Shown piece by piece: positions 1-12,475 of a stretch of DNA of 64,000 nt. The stretch is from assembly GCA_015501585.1 (NCBI GenBank), contig JADNRY010000130.1:62001-126000 (forward strand), written 5' to 3'. The notes beneath the pieces are model-generated. The model was not told the DNA's origin and made no database searches. It worked only from the letters and a program-made list of their open reading frames with translations. The first letter of the stretch is position 1, and the number at the start of each line of letters is the position of its first letter. This DNA comes from Rhodocollybia butyracea. Taxonomy: Eukaryota; Basidiomycota; Agaricomycetes; Agaricales; Omphalotaceae. The translations under genes and the position numbers were made by a program.

Positions 1-336
1 AAGGGGAAAACTGGTTTGCATGGTGGCAGTCAGAGGTTCGGCTGCGATCAGACTAGGCAAATAAATATTTTGAGAAATTTTGCAAGTAGTATAGTCTGAA
101 AAAAAATGGACTAAATACACAAACCTTGAAGGTGATGGATTTGTGCTGGTGCTGGTGAGGCTCATAATGGCCGTAGTACTCCTGCCAAGGTCGCTCAGAG
201 TAAGAACGGAAGAAGCGATAGTGACTGTTCCGGCAGTATCGATGGGGCCCACAGGAATGGTTTTAGAAACGGGAGTGACAATGGGGGTCACAGTCGTTGT
301 GGCAATGGCATTAGAGGTCTGTTCAAGGCCGCTCAT
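1..336 (-). CDS. PPxY membrane-protein family, copy 1 (5' part, runs off window)
   Basis: This is the first exon and the start of the second exon of the array gene; the rest lies left of the window. Exon 1 (125-336) starts at an ATG in the same context as the other copies and encodes a Ser/Thr/Pro-rich segment with no obvious signal peptide. It ends ACCTTCAAG before a GTTTGTGTA donor. The intron (53-124) ends TTTGCCTAG, and exon 2 (1-52) continues in phase 2, as in copies 2-5. By comparison with those copies the missing part should hold the membrane span and PPxY tail. No break is visible in the part seen, so whether this copy is functional cannot be judged. Confidence 0.7.
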   Translation of the reverse strand, partial: MSGLEQTSNAIATTTVTPIVTPVSKTIPVGPIDTAGTVTIASSVLTLSDLGRSTTAIMSLTSTSTNPSPSRFVYLVHFFSDYTTCKISQNIYLPSLIAAEPLTATMQTSFPL

Positions 337-403
337 AGTATAGTTTGGCCAAGATTTGTCTGAGATGAATGTAATGAATGAGAGAACTCGCCCAGCGGGC
401 TGC

Positions 404-412
404 CTTTATATG
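404..412 (-). promoter_or_regulatory. TATA box of copy 1
   Basis: On the minus strand the sequence reads CATATAAAGGCAGCCC about 70 bases before the start codon. A near-identical box precedes copies 2, 3, 4, 5 and 6, which supports both the start choice and shared expression. Confidence 0.6.
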
Positions 413-1506
413 GACTATCCATTTATAACTTGGTACCTCCATCACGCCGATCTAGCCAGGTGACAGATGGGCAATGCCACCTGACCGCCGATCTCCTTCC
501 TGCCTTCCCTGGTGATGAGACGCGCAAGTACCAGTGGTATCAGATTCATGGTAATTGCTATTCCGGCCACTTCAGAGGGTTGGGTCCATGCTTAGAGCGA
601 GTGTGGTGTGGTGCTAGCGGTATTAGAATACAAAAGTATGGGACTCCTTTGGAAGTCAGGATAGGGAGCCCGGCGAACAAGAAAGACGGATGGATCAGAA
701 CGATAAGATAGAATCAAGGGTTTGAGACAGAGATTTTAGAAGATGGACGACTTGGAGGATGATATGTTGTTGGGCAATGGTCAAACGACGGTTGCCACAG
801 CAGTTAAGCTTGGTTGTTGTAAACCTAGCGACTTGGATCAAGCGTTTAGTGCTCTCACATTATGCCATATCTAAAGCTAAGTACCGGAATAAATCTGGAA
901 CCAACAGAAAGGCCCTTTCAAGCAGAGTTAAGAGATAAGTTGTGCAAGACCTGGCTTAAGTATATGTGACGATCCGCACTCACTCACATAGGCAGTACCA
1001 TAACCTCCAGAGTCTATTGAAGGTGTTGGGTCCCATGGGCACGTGGATGTGAGGGTGAAAGAAGATGATGGTTCAGACTTCATTCCTTCAGAGCATTTAC
1101 TATTCTCTTGGGTTTTTCTTGTAGACCACGGAGGGATGGCGACGGGAGGTGTGCGGCTCTTACTCCCTGGCTTCTTCTGAGGATGGCTCATTTGAGTCTA
1201 TGGGTTTATATACTTGGTTTTGTCCTCCGAGTCCATCCCTAGCTTCAATGCTCAAAGCTTTACTTTTACAGACATCCCAACCATACAAATTTGATACAAA
1301 TCTGCGGATACGAACAATTCGTTTTGGTGTGGCTAGAATTCCGGCTCCTTTACAAAACCATTCGATCCAGCGCTTTGCCCACTTTGTTATCCGTTGACAT
1401 CCTATATTCCACTGAACAAGTGCCTTCTGGAGGTCATGCCAAAATCACAAAATAGCAGTGTGCTCAAAGCTAATCTGATGCGCATCGGGTATTGGATATA
1501 TGATAT
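413..1506. repeat. Array spacer block 1
   Basis: This is the duplicated spacer between copies 1 and 2. No intact gene was found. Positions about 1180-1400 match, with decay, the plus-strand remnant better kept at 22,946-23,260 and 36,540-36,790 (shared: an intron-like TTTTACAG acceptor, then CTGCGG and GCTCCTTTACA). Short open frames here show no known domain. Confidence 0.5.
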
Positions 1507-2582
1507 TCATGAGGATACGTATGTCGGTGGAGGCGCATCCGAGTGTCCATCCACTGTCCCATCAAGCTGAGATTCAAGACGATGTATATGCTCCGCCATC
1601 CTGCCAATATTAGCCTCCATTCTTCCCATCTGGACCCGCACATCATCATTGTTATCCGTGTTCTGGATGAATCGGAGTGGAAGTAGTGGCGAGCCTGAAA
1701 GGGTCGAACGGAAATTTGACTCGGGATTTTCGGGATTTTCAGAGGTGAATATGGACGTCCTAGCTTCGGCTTTTTCTGGCAGTAGGGAAGTTCTGCTACG
1801 CACACCGATGTTGACGTCCAAAGCGTTGAGCTCATATTCACGTGTCGTGCCCTGTTTCGAAGGAGATGTTTGGTCCGGCGCTCCCCTTCGTCGACGACGA
1901 TAAATCATGAGTATGGCAATGACTGCAACGAGTGCAAACAGCGACCCAATTACAGCTCCTGCGATGACGCCCGCGGATATTGAATGTCTTCAGAAATATT
2001 ATTATTATGGTTGTTGCAACACAAAAAAACAAAGAATGAACTCCGAGTGAACGCACTTTGGTGGGGAGGTAGAGACGTTCGGATGGGTCCCACTGCCCGA
2101 AGGGACTGGAGACCCGGTAGTCGTAGTCTGACCTGGAGAACTCGTAGTCTGGCTTCGGCTTGCGATCACAAGGCTCTGGCTTCCACTTGTAGTTGCAAGG
2201 CTACTCGAGAGGCTATTTTCACTTGTAGTCACAGAGCTAGCTCCACTTGCAATGGCAAGGCTATTTTCGGTTGGGATGGCAAAGCTAGTACTACTTTCAC
2301 TTGGGACCAGACTGGGCACGTAAGTATTTTGGGTGATTTTGCACGCGTGAAAAATTATGGGAAGTACACAAACCTTGATTGTGATGGAATCGTACTGGTG
2401 CTGACACTAGTGCTAGTAATTGTGGCGGTACCGCTATCCTGAGAGCTGGCAGTACTGTTGGACATGGAAAAGAGTTTACTGAGGATACCAGGGAGGAGGC
2501 CACTGCTATCCGAAGTGCTGGCAGCTTGAGTGACATTGGGTGTCGCAGTACTAATACTATTTGTACGAGCTGACAGTGTCAT
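1507..2582 (-). CDS. PPxY single-pass membrane protein, copy 2 (intact)
   Basis: Three exons (2374-2582, 2057-2311, 1507-1987) with introns of 62 and 69 bases, both phase 2, give an open frame of 314 residues. Residues 1 to about 154 are a Ser/Thr-rich, mucin-like segment. Residues about 158-182 form one hydrophobic span starting HSISAGVIAGAVIG, followed by YRRRRRG, which suggests the tail is cytosolic by the positive-inside rule. The tail carries a Met/Arg/Glu-rich helix (VQMGRMEANIGRMAEHIHRL) and ends APPPTYVSS. PPTY is a PPxY motif of the kind bound by WW domains, for example in Rsp5/Nedd4 ligases. The donors are GTTTGT and GTGCGT. No classical signal peptide is seen. A role as a surface sensor or adaptor is inference; no specific function is known to me. 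Confidence 0.75.
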
Positions 2583-2710
2583 ATAGCTTGGTGAAGTTTT
2601 GTCTGTCTTTGAATGAAATGAATGTAGGGGCAAGAGTTGGACTGAACTCCGTCTTTGAGGGAAATGAATGTAACAGGCGAGAGTTGAACAGAACTTGCTC
2701 GGAGGGCTGT

Positions 2711-2719
2711 CTTTATATA
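2711..2719 (-). promoter_or_regulatory. TATA box of copy 2
   Basis: TATATAAAG followed by ACAGCCC on the minus strand, about 130 bases before the chosen ATG. Same box as copy 1. Confidence 0.55.
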
Positions 2720-5331
2720 GACTATCCACATTGGTAACTGATGAGCACCATTTTCCTCGGAGAAGTGTAGCGGGTGACAGATGGTGAGCTTGATGACGGG
2801 ATGCGTCAGATTCATGGTAACAGCTATGCCAGCCAACATTGAATAGAGCTGGGTTGGCATTTAGAGTCAAAGGATGTGTGTAGTAAGCTGCCAGCAGCAC
2901 TGCATAGGAGACTAGTCACTAGGGACTGAAGCTCCTTCGAAAGTTAGGATAGGAAAAACAGGAAAGACCGATGGATCAGAACGATGCCAGTTAGAATCAG
3001 GCGTTAGGCACAGATCATAAACTGGCTCAATGAAAGAAGATAATATTTTGTTGGATGATGGTTGCCACAGCCCACAGGAGGTGGGTTTGGTGTTCTAGAG
3101 ATTCAGAGGGCGTGTTTCAAAGAGCATTTGCCGGCTATATAGGATGTTTGAGGCTCGCCTAAATGTCCCCTCTGTCGAAGTTCCGCAAGAGTTTGTAGGA
3201 AGACCTAGATTAAGTATGGGAATCATTTTACTACTAGTCTTAAGTATATTTGCTCGCATATCCGATCAGGCTACTTATCACAGAAAGGGTGGCGTAACTA
3301 AGCTTCCAACTTCCGTAGGAGCGCGGACTTGCGCGGACAAAGGGATGGCAACAGATCGCATACATCTAGGGCACAGGAAGTTGATAAGCAGTCAATGTTT
3401 TGCCGAAGCGGCACTTCTAAGTTTGTCACGTTGCAGAAGATGGCTCTTTGCAGTGAACCGCGACAACGACAAAAGTGTCGGCTCGACATGACAGACCATC
3501 TCCAAAAACTACCATTAGCTTCAAATCCTCGACTCATTTCACTACCAAATAGACTCAAAGACGTCATCTGGGATTTTGGATGGATCCATACCTGTCTCTC
3601 TTTCGTCCTCTCATCCTCTCAAGATCTCATCGAGCATCAGCGCCAGCTTCAATAATATCGATGGTACCGGTCCTTTTCTGCGCGACTGGAATTACGGGCC
3701 CTCCTTGCGAAAGCGGCTTCGTCTTCCTTCATTTCCTCCGCTAGGACATCCTCTATTCCGCGTTGCTGATATCCCTGGAATGGGATCAGTTTTATGGTGC
3801 GGTATCGAGGGCGCTAAACAGAGGTTTTCGGAGTGTGACGAACCTGAACTCCAGTGTGGTCGATTTGTGCAGAATAAAAGGTGACCGGAGCTATCTATCT
3901 ATATGATGGAAGAGTTTTTGTTGTTCTCGTTAGGTCGTTGATCGATATTCCCTTCCAGTCCTTTCAAATCTACCACCATTTCCTCCTTGTGTCGCCTATA
4001 TCGTCGCTCATCCAACCGAAATTCGAAACTCCCGATCTTCTGAAAATCCGAACATCTTTACCTGTAATTCCACCCTTCGTCATTGGAACTATCCATAACC
4101 TGCTTCGCTGCATCCCCACGAAACTATCCCTTTGATGCTATACCGAGTCTATCGATATCATCTTCAATGCGCCCGAGTCCAAGAGTTCAAACGTTCACGT
4201 TCAATGCTTGGTTGATTGTTGGGGCACATTTTCGATGGTCAAGGATGGGTTTTCACAGTAAAAATACTATTTTTCAGAGAAACTGGGTCTGTTGTTCGAG
4301 CGAGATCTGGTTGGTTACCTATATCTAAAGGCGTTTAAACCCAACGGATATGTTCTCTCTATCCTCCAGAGTTACAGGAATTGTCTTGTTACCAGTCCGT
4401 ATAAGTATTCGCCGGCGTGATTTATCACAGAAAGTCTAGCGTATAAGCAGTATCGTTGCCTTGAAGCCGCAAGGATGTGAGTGGAGGCTCAAGGAGGCCA
4501 GTAGGTGGCGGTTCGGAGAGTACTATTTTCAGCAGATGGAGGAATGGTAACATAAGGTGCGCGGCTCATATACAATGGAAGTCGATCATGATAAAGTTGC
4601 TGGGGCGTAGTTTCCACGATATCAAAGATGGCTTCTTGCAGTCCACGAGTCAGACCCAGACGCTGAACTTGAAACAGTTTCTTAAAAATTTCGCCCCGAT
4701 TTACTTCCAAATCCGACTTTGTCTTTTTCTTCGAATCCCCCAGTTCCCTCTCGCTCACTCCCTTCAGATGCTCGAATATCTATTTTTACAGACGACACCC
4801 AGGCGCTCAACTATAATATCCTACACCATATGTGGCCTGGTACAGACGTACATTGAAGTTGTCTCTTTTTTAACTTGTCACAACTCTGGCTCGAGTTCAG
4901 GTGCATCCTTATCGCAAGACCTTTCTCCCTCCACTATTGTTATTGCGAGTGTATGCTGAATTTTCAAGGTACGAGGAGCTCGAGCCTAGGTGTGGTGGAG
5001 AGATAATTGCAAAGGGAGGTCACCGAGTCAGAGCTTGAGTAACCCTTTGGCAACGGGGACCGGTCACCCTCGTCCTCTGACATGAAGTAACAGGAATGCC
5101 TTGTGTTAGCCTCTCCGCACACTCCTCTGATATGAAGTAACAGGAACGCCTCCTGTTGACCTCTCTCACCACTATACAATTGTAAAGTGCCAAGCTCTCC
5201 CCCTTTCATTTGAACTGCAATCAATATCTTTACTAATGAATTTTCCCTTCCCTCTGACCATTCCATTCTCTCCTCCATCTTATCATTCCATGAAGTACCC
5301 CTGCCCAAACAGTACATTATCCACATGATAT
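2720..5331. repeat. Array spacer block 2 with decayed plus-strand gene remnant
   Basis: This duplicated spacer resembles 6,400-8,600, 21,870-24,100, 33,604-34,500 and 35,790-37,300. Shared landmarks are a TATATAGGATG segment near 3138, a CGACAACGACAAAAGTGTCG segment near 3461, and GACTGGAATTACGGGCCCTC near 3687. The plus strand at about 3576-3884 reads a remnant including DWNYGPSLRKRL, with stops and frameshifts. At 5040-5160 a short tandem duplication is built on GAAGTAACAGGAA; this same segment recurs at 8,360-8,470. I do not recognise the remnant protein. Confidence 0.45.
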
Positions 5332-6240
5332 TCATGAAGATACATATGTCGGTGGAGGCGCATCTGAATGTCCATCTCCTGCCCAGTCAAGCTGAGATTC
5401 GAGACGATGCATATGCTCTGCCATCCTGCCAATAGTAGCCTCCATTCTTCCCATCTGGACTCGCACATCATTAACGTTATCCGGGTTTTGAGTCGAGAGT
5501 GGAAGGAGTGGAGAACCTGAAAGACTTGAACGAAAGTTTGACTCTGAATTTCCGGAATTTTCAGAGATGAAAATGGATTTAACTTCGGCCTGGGGTATTT
5601 CGATCTGGGATCCTTTTTCTGGCAGTGAGGATGATGAGCTAGGTGGACCGATATTGACGTTCAAAGCATCAAGTTCATAGTCACGCGTCATTTCTTGTTC
5701 CAAAGGTGAAATATGGTCCTGCGCTCCCATTTGTCAATGCCAAGAGTTACGTCGACGGCGATACACAATAATGAATATGCCAATGCCTGCAGCGAGCACA
5801 AGCAGAGATCCAATGACAGCTCCTGCAATGACGCCTGCAGAAATTGAGTGCCTTGATTAAATGTTATTATTAGTTTTAGTGCGAAAAAAATAAATAATTT
5901 AGACTTCGAGCCAACGCACTTTGGTGAGGTGGGGAGTTGACGGGCTTCGCCTGAAGGGGTTGGAGTTGTAGAATTAGTAGTCTCGCTTGCACTTGCAATC
6001 AGACTAGGCAAACAAGTATTTTTGCAAGCTGTAAGGTCTGAGAAACTATTGGAATGGGAAGTACACAAACCTTGAAGGTGATGGAACTGTACTGGCCCTG
6101 CCACTAGTGGTTCTAGTAGAGCTAGTGGTTGAAGTGCTACCGATGGAGCTAGTTGTTATACTAGTGCTAGTGCTAGAGCTAGTGAATGTACTGCTAGTGT
6201 TAGGAATAGTGAATGTCGATGTACTGCTGGTAATTGTCAT
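5332..6240 (-). pseudogene. PPxY membrane-protein family, copy 3 (one in-frame TGA)
   Basis: Exons 6071-6240, 5920-6003 and 5332-5851 are joined by phase-2 introns of 67 and 68 bases. The frame is open from the ATG through the Ser/Thr-rich part and the membrane span (HSISAGVIAGAVIGSLLVLA), but codon 124 is TGA (5734-5736), just after the Arg cluster. Directly after it the same frame stays open for 132 codons, encodes the conserved helix, and ends APPPTYVSS. Copy 5 has a CAA-type codon at the matching place. Without read-through the product would be a 123-residue anchor lacking the PPxY tail. The undamaged frame after the stop means the change is recent or the stop is bypassed. Confidence 0.7.
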
Positions 6241-6337
6241 TTAGTTTAGCGAAGGTTTTTCTCTCTTTGAGTGAATTGAGTGAATGAATGTAGCAGACAA
6301 GAGTTGGGCGGAACTTGCTCAGACTCCAGAGGGTTGT

Positions 6338-6346
6338 CTTTATATG
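6338..6346 (-). promoter_or_regulatory. TATA box of copy 3
   Basis: CATATAAAG followed by ACAACCC on the minus strand, about 100 bases before the ATG. Confidence 0.5.
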
Positions 6347-8612
6347 TATTGTGCGCATTAGTAACTGATGAACATTGTCTTCCTCGGATTCAAGTTCATA
6401 TGACTTGCATCACTGTATAACTGAGTGACATATAATGAGCAATATGCTTGGCGACCACTAACGGGACACGCAAGTACTAGTATCAGATTCATGGTAACTG
6501 CGATGCCAGCCGCTTCAGACAGTGGGTTGGCATTTAGTGTGAGTTGAAGGGTGAGTGCAGTGAGTGCAGTGTACCGCTAGCAGCACTATGTATAGCGGAT
6601 GAAGCCCCTAAGTTCGAGAGTTAGGATAGGAAAAAGAAGATAGACTCGTGAGTCAGAATGATGGTTAGAATCAGGCGCTAGGCACAGGATGATAAAATCG
6701 TTCAATGGAAGAGGATAATATTTTGTTGGACGATGGTTGCCACAGGAGGTGAGCTTGGTGTTCTAGAGATTCAGAGGCTGTGTTTCAAAGTGATTTCGCT
6801 GGTTATATACTAGGGTGCTCAAGCCTGATCAAGAATTGAGCCTGATGGAAATGTTCTCCGAGTCTATGTCCTGAGTCCTCTGCAAGAGTTTGTAGGAAGA
6901 CCTAGTAGATTAAGCATGAATATCATTTTATTACTTGTCTTGTTTGCTCATTGTTTGTTCGCATGTCCAATTCACAGAAGTGTGCATAAGCTATTGGACT
7001 CCAACTTCCGTACGCTAGGAGCGTGGATTTGCGCCTGCGCCGTAGGGTGGAAGTTGATTGCGGTTCAGAATGCTCAGACGTTACTATTTCCGGATCCTAT
7101 TTGCGGACAAAGGGATGGCAACAGATCGCATACATCTAACACTGGAAAGTTGATAAGCGCTAATCAGTGTTATGCCGAAGCGGCACTTCTCTTGTCATGA
7201 TGTCATTGAAAATTTGAAACGTTGCAGAAGACGGCTCTTTGCAGTGAACCGCGACAACGACAAAAGTGTCGGCTCGACATGACACTGACAGACCATCTCC
7301 AAAAACCACCATTAGCATCGAATCCTTGACTCATTTTACTACCAAGTCCGAATACCAACTTGCGCTACAACTCAAAGACGTCATCTTAGATTTTGGATGG
7401 ATCCATACTTGTCTCTCTTTAGTACTTTAGTCCTCTCGTGCTCTCAAGATCTCCTCGAGCTTCAGCGCTTCAAGCTTCCGCACCAGGCTCAATATCAATG
7501 GTCCGTTTCTGCACGACTGGAATTACGGGTCCTCCTTACGAAAGCGGCTTCAGTCCTTTGTCCACTTCGTCTTCCTTCTTTCCTCCGCTAGGACATCCTC
7601 TATTCCTCGTTGCTGATATACTTATCATATCGCTGACATGGGATTAGTTTTATGCTGCGATGTCGAGGGCGCTGAATGGAGGTTTTCTGAGTGGGATGAA
7701 CCTGAATTTCAGTGTGGTCGATTCGTGCAGAATAAAAGGTGACCGGGACCGGTGAGCTATCTATCTATATGATAGAAGAGTTTTTTTTTTTATCATTAGG
7801 TCTTTGATCGATATTCCCTTCTTGTTCTTTCAAATTTACTCCTTGTGTCGCTTATCTTGCCATTCATCCAACCGAAACTCGAAACTCCCGATCTTCTGGG
7901 AATCTAAACATCTTTGCCTCTAATTTTCGACATCACAATCCATACCCTGCTTCGCTGTGTCCCTACAAAACTATCCCTTTGGCGCTATATTGAGTTTATT
8001 GATATCATCTTCGGTTGCCGGAGTCAAGAGTTCAATGTTCATCATTCGATGCTTAGTCGATTGTTGAAGCCCTATAGCTAAGCTCTACATTTTTCGAGGG
8101 TCAAGGATTGTTATGCCTACGGCACAATGAAAATGATGTTTTTCGGAGGAACTGAGCTTGTTGTTCGAGCGAGATTTGGGGGGAGCTGAGAATATACCTA
8201 TGTAAACACCTTAAAGCCAACGGATACATTCTATCATCCGCAGAGTTAAGCAACGGGAAGACCTGGCTATGTACAAGATCACCAGTCTGCATCCACTGAC
8301 GTGATTTATCACAGAAAGCAGTGCCGTTGCCTCTATGCTGCTGCGCCCGGCCTGGAGCGCCTGGAGAAAAGGGAGCTCACCGAGTCAGAGTAACCCTTTA
8401 GCAACGGGGTCCAGTCACCTTCGTCCTCTGACATTAAATAACAGGAACACCTTATGTTGACCTCTCTCCTCACTATACAAGCGTAGAGTGAGCTCTCCCC
8501 ATTTTATTTAAGCTGTAATCAATATCTTTATTAACGAATTTCCCTTCCCTCTCCTCCATCTTATCACTCCATTAAGTACCCCTGCCCAAACAGCACATTA
8601 TCCACATGATAT
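6347..8612. repeat. Array spacer block 3 with decayed plus-strand remnant
   Basis: This copy of the spacer lies between copies 3 and 4. It matches block 2 along most of its length, including the CGACAACGACAAAAGTGTCG segment (near 7,255) and the DWNYGSSLRKRLQSF remnant (about 7,500-7,580, plus strand). No intact coding region was found. The last 250 bases repeat the region downstream of copy 3. Confidence 0.5.
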
Positions 8613-8732
8613 TCATGAAGATACATACGTCGGTGGAGGTGCATCTGAACGTCCATCTCCTGTCCAGTCAAGCTGAGATTCGAGACAATGTATATGCTCT
8701 GCCATCCTGCCAATGGTAGCCTCCATTCTTGC

Positions 8733-8741
8733 CTCCATTCT
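8733..8741. repeat. Left 9-bp target-site duplication of E1
   Basis: CTCCATTCT, repeated at 20483-20491 on the other side of the element, inside the copy 4 coding sequence. Confidence 0.85.
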
Positions 8742-8751
8742 CGGCCTGTAT

Positions 8752-8950
8752 TATTTGGAGTCAGCCTAGTGAGTTTGGAGTCACGATAGTGAGTATTGAG
8801 TATATTTGATTTGCGTTTGAGTCAAAATTTGGAGTTTGAGTCAAAGTATCTGAGTATGAGTTTATTTGATTTGAGTATGAGTTTACTCGATTTGAGTATG
8901 AGGTAATTTGATTGGAGTATGAGTTTATTTGATTGGAGTATCAGCCAGAA
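8752..8950. repeat. E1 left subterminal repeats
   Basis: Short degenerate repeats of the type TTTGGAGTCA, GATTTGAGTATGAG and GATTGGAGTATGAG follow the left terminal repeat. They mirror the much longer array at the right end. Confidence 0.7.
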
Positions 8951-10747
8951 TGTTATTCTATTGGGCAGGCTGCCTGCGGACAAGCTTTACGGCCAGATAT
9001 AGAGTGCCATATGGCTACCAGAACCAGCGCTCAGCACTGTGCTGATGAATTTTCATTTTTTCGCTATTGTTACATGTACAGCGCAGCTCCTCAGTAAGTG
9101 TTTTGATAGGAAATGACAGGCCGCCGTGTGGCACTGCAAATTTATAAGTGTATGCGGAGGCGCGTAGGCTAGGCTTTCCGCACAAACGCATCAATAAATT
9201 TGCAAAACATTTTGATGGGTTTTGAATACAGCATATAAGGACCCGGATTTGCGGTTTTTTGTCGCTTTCTACCCCTCCTCTCGAAGAAATCAGTAGTATA
9301 GTATACAGTTACCACTATCCTTAACGCTGCTGCGCAGCAATCCCCAACTACCAGATTAAAGTTGGATTAAAGCATGCTTTACATACTTAGTAATGGTCAC
9401 TACGTAGGTTAAATCTCCATTAGTAGCTCACAGGCAAAATTCTCACGATTTCTGTGGCATATATCTCGCGTGGTATATATATTACTTCCTAGTATGGGAA
9501 GCATGTTTTTGAGACGGAGAACTTAGGCACTGTTTTCTGAGCATGCGCTGCCTGTTGCTGCCTCCTGTCACTGCCTAGTCGTTTGGGTGGGGACATTAGT
9601 TTTGGTCAGTTGATAAGCATGGTTTTACCAAGTCAACGTAGCAGATACAATTATAACCGTTATTTACAGTACATGCAAACTTTACTCAGTTAGTGTGCTG
9701 AAATGATGTCAGTGCCCCGAATGCACATTTTCCATATTTTTCAACTTGTGCAACTTCTGACCATGTAATACAAGGATGTGAATGTGGTGAGTTCCACGTT
9801 TTGTGATTCAATTATTGGGAGAGTGATATTCGAGATGGCAGTTGTCCGAAAGGCAGGGCCAGAATTTCAGAAAGAGTATATCGGTTGTCGCTGATCAAAA
9901 ACTCTTTCACTGCTTGTTCTACCGGCACGCCAACGGAGCGAAACCAATGCGGACAGAAGATCACACCTTCTAGTTATGTCTTTTATTTCCCCTGCTATGA
10001 GTTGTTTGCATAGCATGTATGTTTTGAAGATCCTGCCGTTTCATGGTAAGTAAATAATGTTAGTGGACCGTGTTGTCTTGTTTGGGGTTGCCACAAGGTA
10101 CCACACTAGTTAAGCAGTGCACTTGATCATTACCGAGCTCCCGGGATGGTTTGGAAGCTATCATTCTACTCCAAGCGTGTTCCCCCCGTTTGAGCTGGTT
10201 CAGATACAATTTACAAATCTCCGTTGCAGTATCATTGATTACTACTCGATTGTTTTACACGAGTACTAGTAATCATGTAAATTACAGGCCAGTCCATCAC
10301 TGTCCATGTGGGATAGGGGTGAGGGGTGTAGTTGCTGCGTTCCGCACCTAAGAACGTGTGGTGCCGGGGCTCATGTGACTGTACCCTTTACCCCACCCTT
10401 TACCCCACCGCAACACCGCTAGTAGTCACTTGTTATTTGGTCACAACCACGGAGCAATCAAGGACAATAGGAGAGAGTGACCTTTGGTGCTTGTTTAGTG
10501 CTAGTAGCCAAGTGGGAGGTTGCTATACAGGACTAGCAACCAATGTGCCAACAGCTCCTGGAATGGCAGCCTAGAACTGTTTAGGCCAATACGCTGCTGT
10601 GGATTTGAGATCTTTCTACGGAGATGTTAACATTACATAGCTTGAGGGACTTACACTAGCCTACTAATTTCGCTCCCTACTGATGTCACGCGTCACAAGC
10701 GCTATCGTTGTCTCAGTCTCAATGCTACACTCTGCTATTGTCTGGAC

Positions 10748-11117
10748 CAAGGGGTGAGCAAACGAAAATGCCCTGACATGACCTTAGGGGGGTCAAAAGT
10801 TGGCTTATGGCCAAAAAGTTTAACCCTACATAGTGGTGTTCTCGTAGTGTTTAAATGGTCTGTGGCTGCTTTATACACCCTTCCGACACAAATTCAGCTA
10901 TAAACCATCAAAAATACCACTATCATGGGCCAAACACTAGGTTTTGGCACTCTCAGTGCTCTAGAATATCACCCAAACACTTTCCATACTGCAGCCATTC
11001 ATACTGATTGAGGCATAATGCTGCTCTGATCTATAGGGGGGGGGGGGGGGGGTCAAAAAAATCCTTATGGCCCAAAAACAAGGTCATGTCTGGCCATAGT
11101 GGTTTGCTCACCCCCTG
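10748..11117. mobile_element. hAT-type MITE (370 bp)
   Basis: The inverted ends are CAAGGGGTGAGCAAAC and CAGGGGGTGAGCAAAC. The element is flanked by an 8-bp duplication GTCTGGAC (10740-10747 and 11118-11125). It has no coding capacity, and a long G run sits near 11,038-11,052. It is the same family as 46,781-47,303. Confidence 0.8.
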
Positions 11118-11938
11118 GTCTGGACCACCTGGAACTACGATATATCTGTAACTAATAAATGAAGGAGAGCAAGACAGGAATTAGTACAATCTAAAATTTA
11201 CCAGGCTCAGGTCGGTACCAGTTAAGTAAGTGTAAATGTGTTAGTAACTGGAGGGTAACTACAGGCACTTGCAGCTCACTCAAGACCACAGAAGAACTAA
11301 GTTAAGGGAATGATCCCAAGGGAAATGTGCACTGTTACATATCAAGTTATGTCAAGGGGTTTCAAGTTTTACAAAATGTGACCGCAGGTTGAACTTTCTG
11401 AGACAAGCCCAAAGGTCAGACTAACTAACTATGTAATCATTCCCATGGCCTATATATGGTATATCAAGATTAGATAACTCTGCCCATACACTTCTCTAGC
11501 GTTGCTTTGAGCTTTTCCAATTTCTTGAGGTAAACCCTTTTGACTCTTTATGTCTTTTATAGTAGTCTGGCCATCCATGATCTAACAGTGAACACTACCC
11601 AATTTGCGGGCTGGTTTAAATATCCTAGTTTACTACATTACTGCATTACTTGTTATCGCTACCTTATTCCTGTGTTGTTACACTTATTTACTGTGACAGT
11701 TCCCTAATTGTTCTTTACCTTGTACTCTTGTACTATGTCTCTTCCCGCTTGTCAAATATAGCGTGGTTCTCACAATTGGTTCACATTGTGATCTCAGTGA
11801 TTTCCGACCTTCAGCACAGTCGGTTTACACTGGGCTTTTCACGCAACCCATTGCATCAATGGTAAGGTTATCAGGGCTCTCCTATGCAGTAATTAATCTG
11901 GGTTAGTGTTGCATATCTGATTGACTTTAATATACTTA
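11118..11938. other. Non-coding stretch inside E1
   Basis: No gene, repeat or RNA feature could be supported here. The only open frame (about 11,650-11,865) has no recognisable domain. Confidence 0.5.
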
Positions 11939-12472
11939 GGGCCTGTTCGGCAACACGAATCTGGATTTTGTGTGATTTTGCCAGAGGCAAGATTTTGAAG
12001 ACTTATATAAAATGTTTGGATCAGCTGGCCGGTCGCCATGACTCTGGAAATGTCATAAAATGACATAACTCCTGCCCTGACATGTCAGACGTTCCTCTCG
12101 CTGTCCCGCAAGTCGTCCCGACCACTCTCAATGATGCCACACAGTGACCAACATGTTCTGGTCATCATCTTTCAAGTTTAATGTAATTGTATATTATTGT
12201 TGAAGCGATTTTATTCCTCTATATTGTCTAAGCAAGTGAAACCTAAAGTAAAAACTACATTTGAGAGTGGCGGGCATGTCTGAGCATCGAGCGGGGTGTT
12301 GACCTCAACATGGAAGAAACGTCTGACAGGCTGTGACAGCATGCGCGTTTACACGGAGCGCTCAACTGGCTGATCCGAGTAATACTTACAAATGCTTGAT
12401 GGCTTTTTTATATGGTGGCAATACCTGGCAAAATCCAAACAAAATCTGAGATTCGTGTTGCCGAACAGGCCC
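11939..12472. mobile_element. PIF/Harbinger-type MITE (534 bp)
   Basis: The ends are GGGCCTGTTCGGCAACACGA and its inverted copy, flanked by TTA (11936-11938 and 12473-12475). A 3-bp TTA duplication with GGGCCTGTT-type ends is characteristic of PIF/Harbinger-derived MITEs. The subterminal ATTTTGCC segments are also inverted copies. No coding capacity. Confidence 0.85.
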
Positions 12473-12475
12473 TTA

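Noticed and set aside
1962..1990. Apparent mutated splice acceptor in copy 2 (CCGCGG instead of CTGCAG)
   Set aside because: The true acceptor in all copies is the upstream GAAG/TTAG before the HSIS codons; it is intact and gives the right frame.
10151..10574. Two overlapping plus-strand frames in E1
   Set aside because: Short, no domain, no splice context that would extend them.
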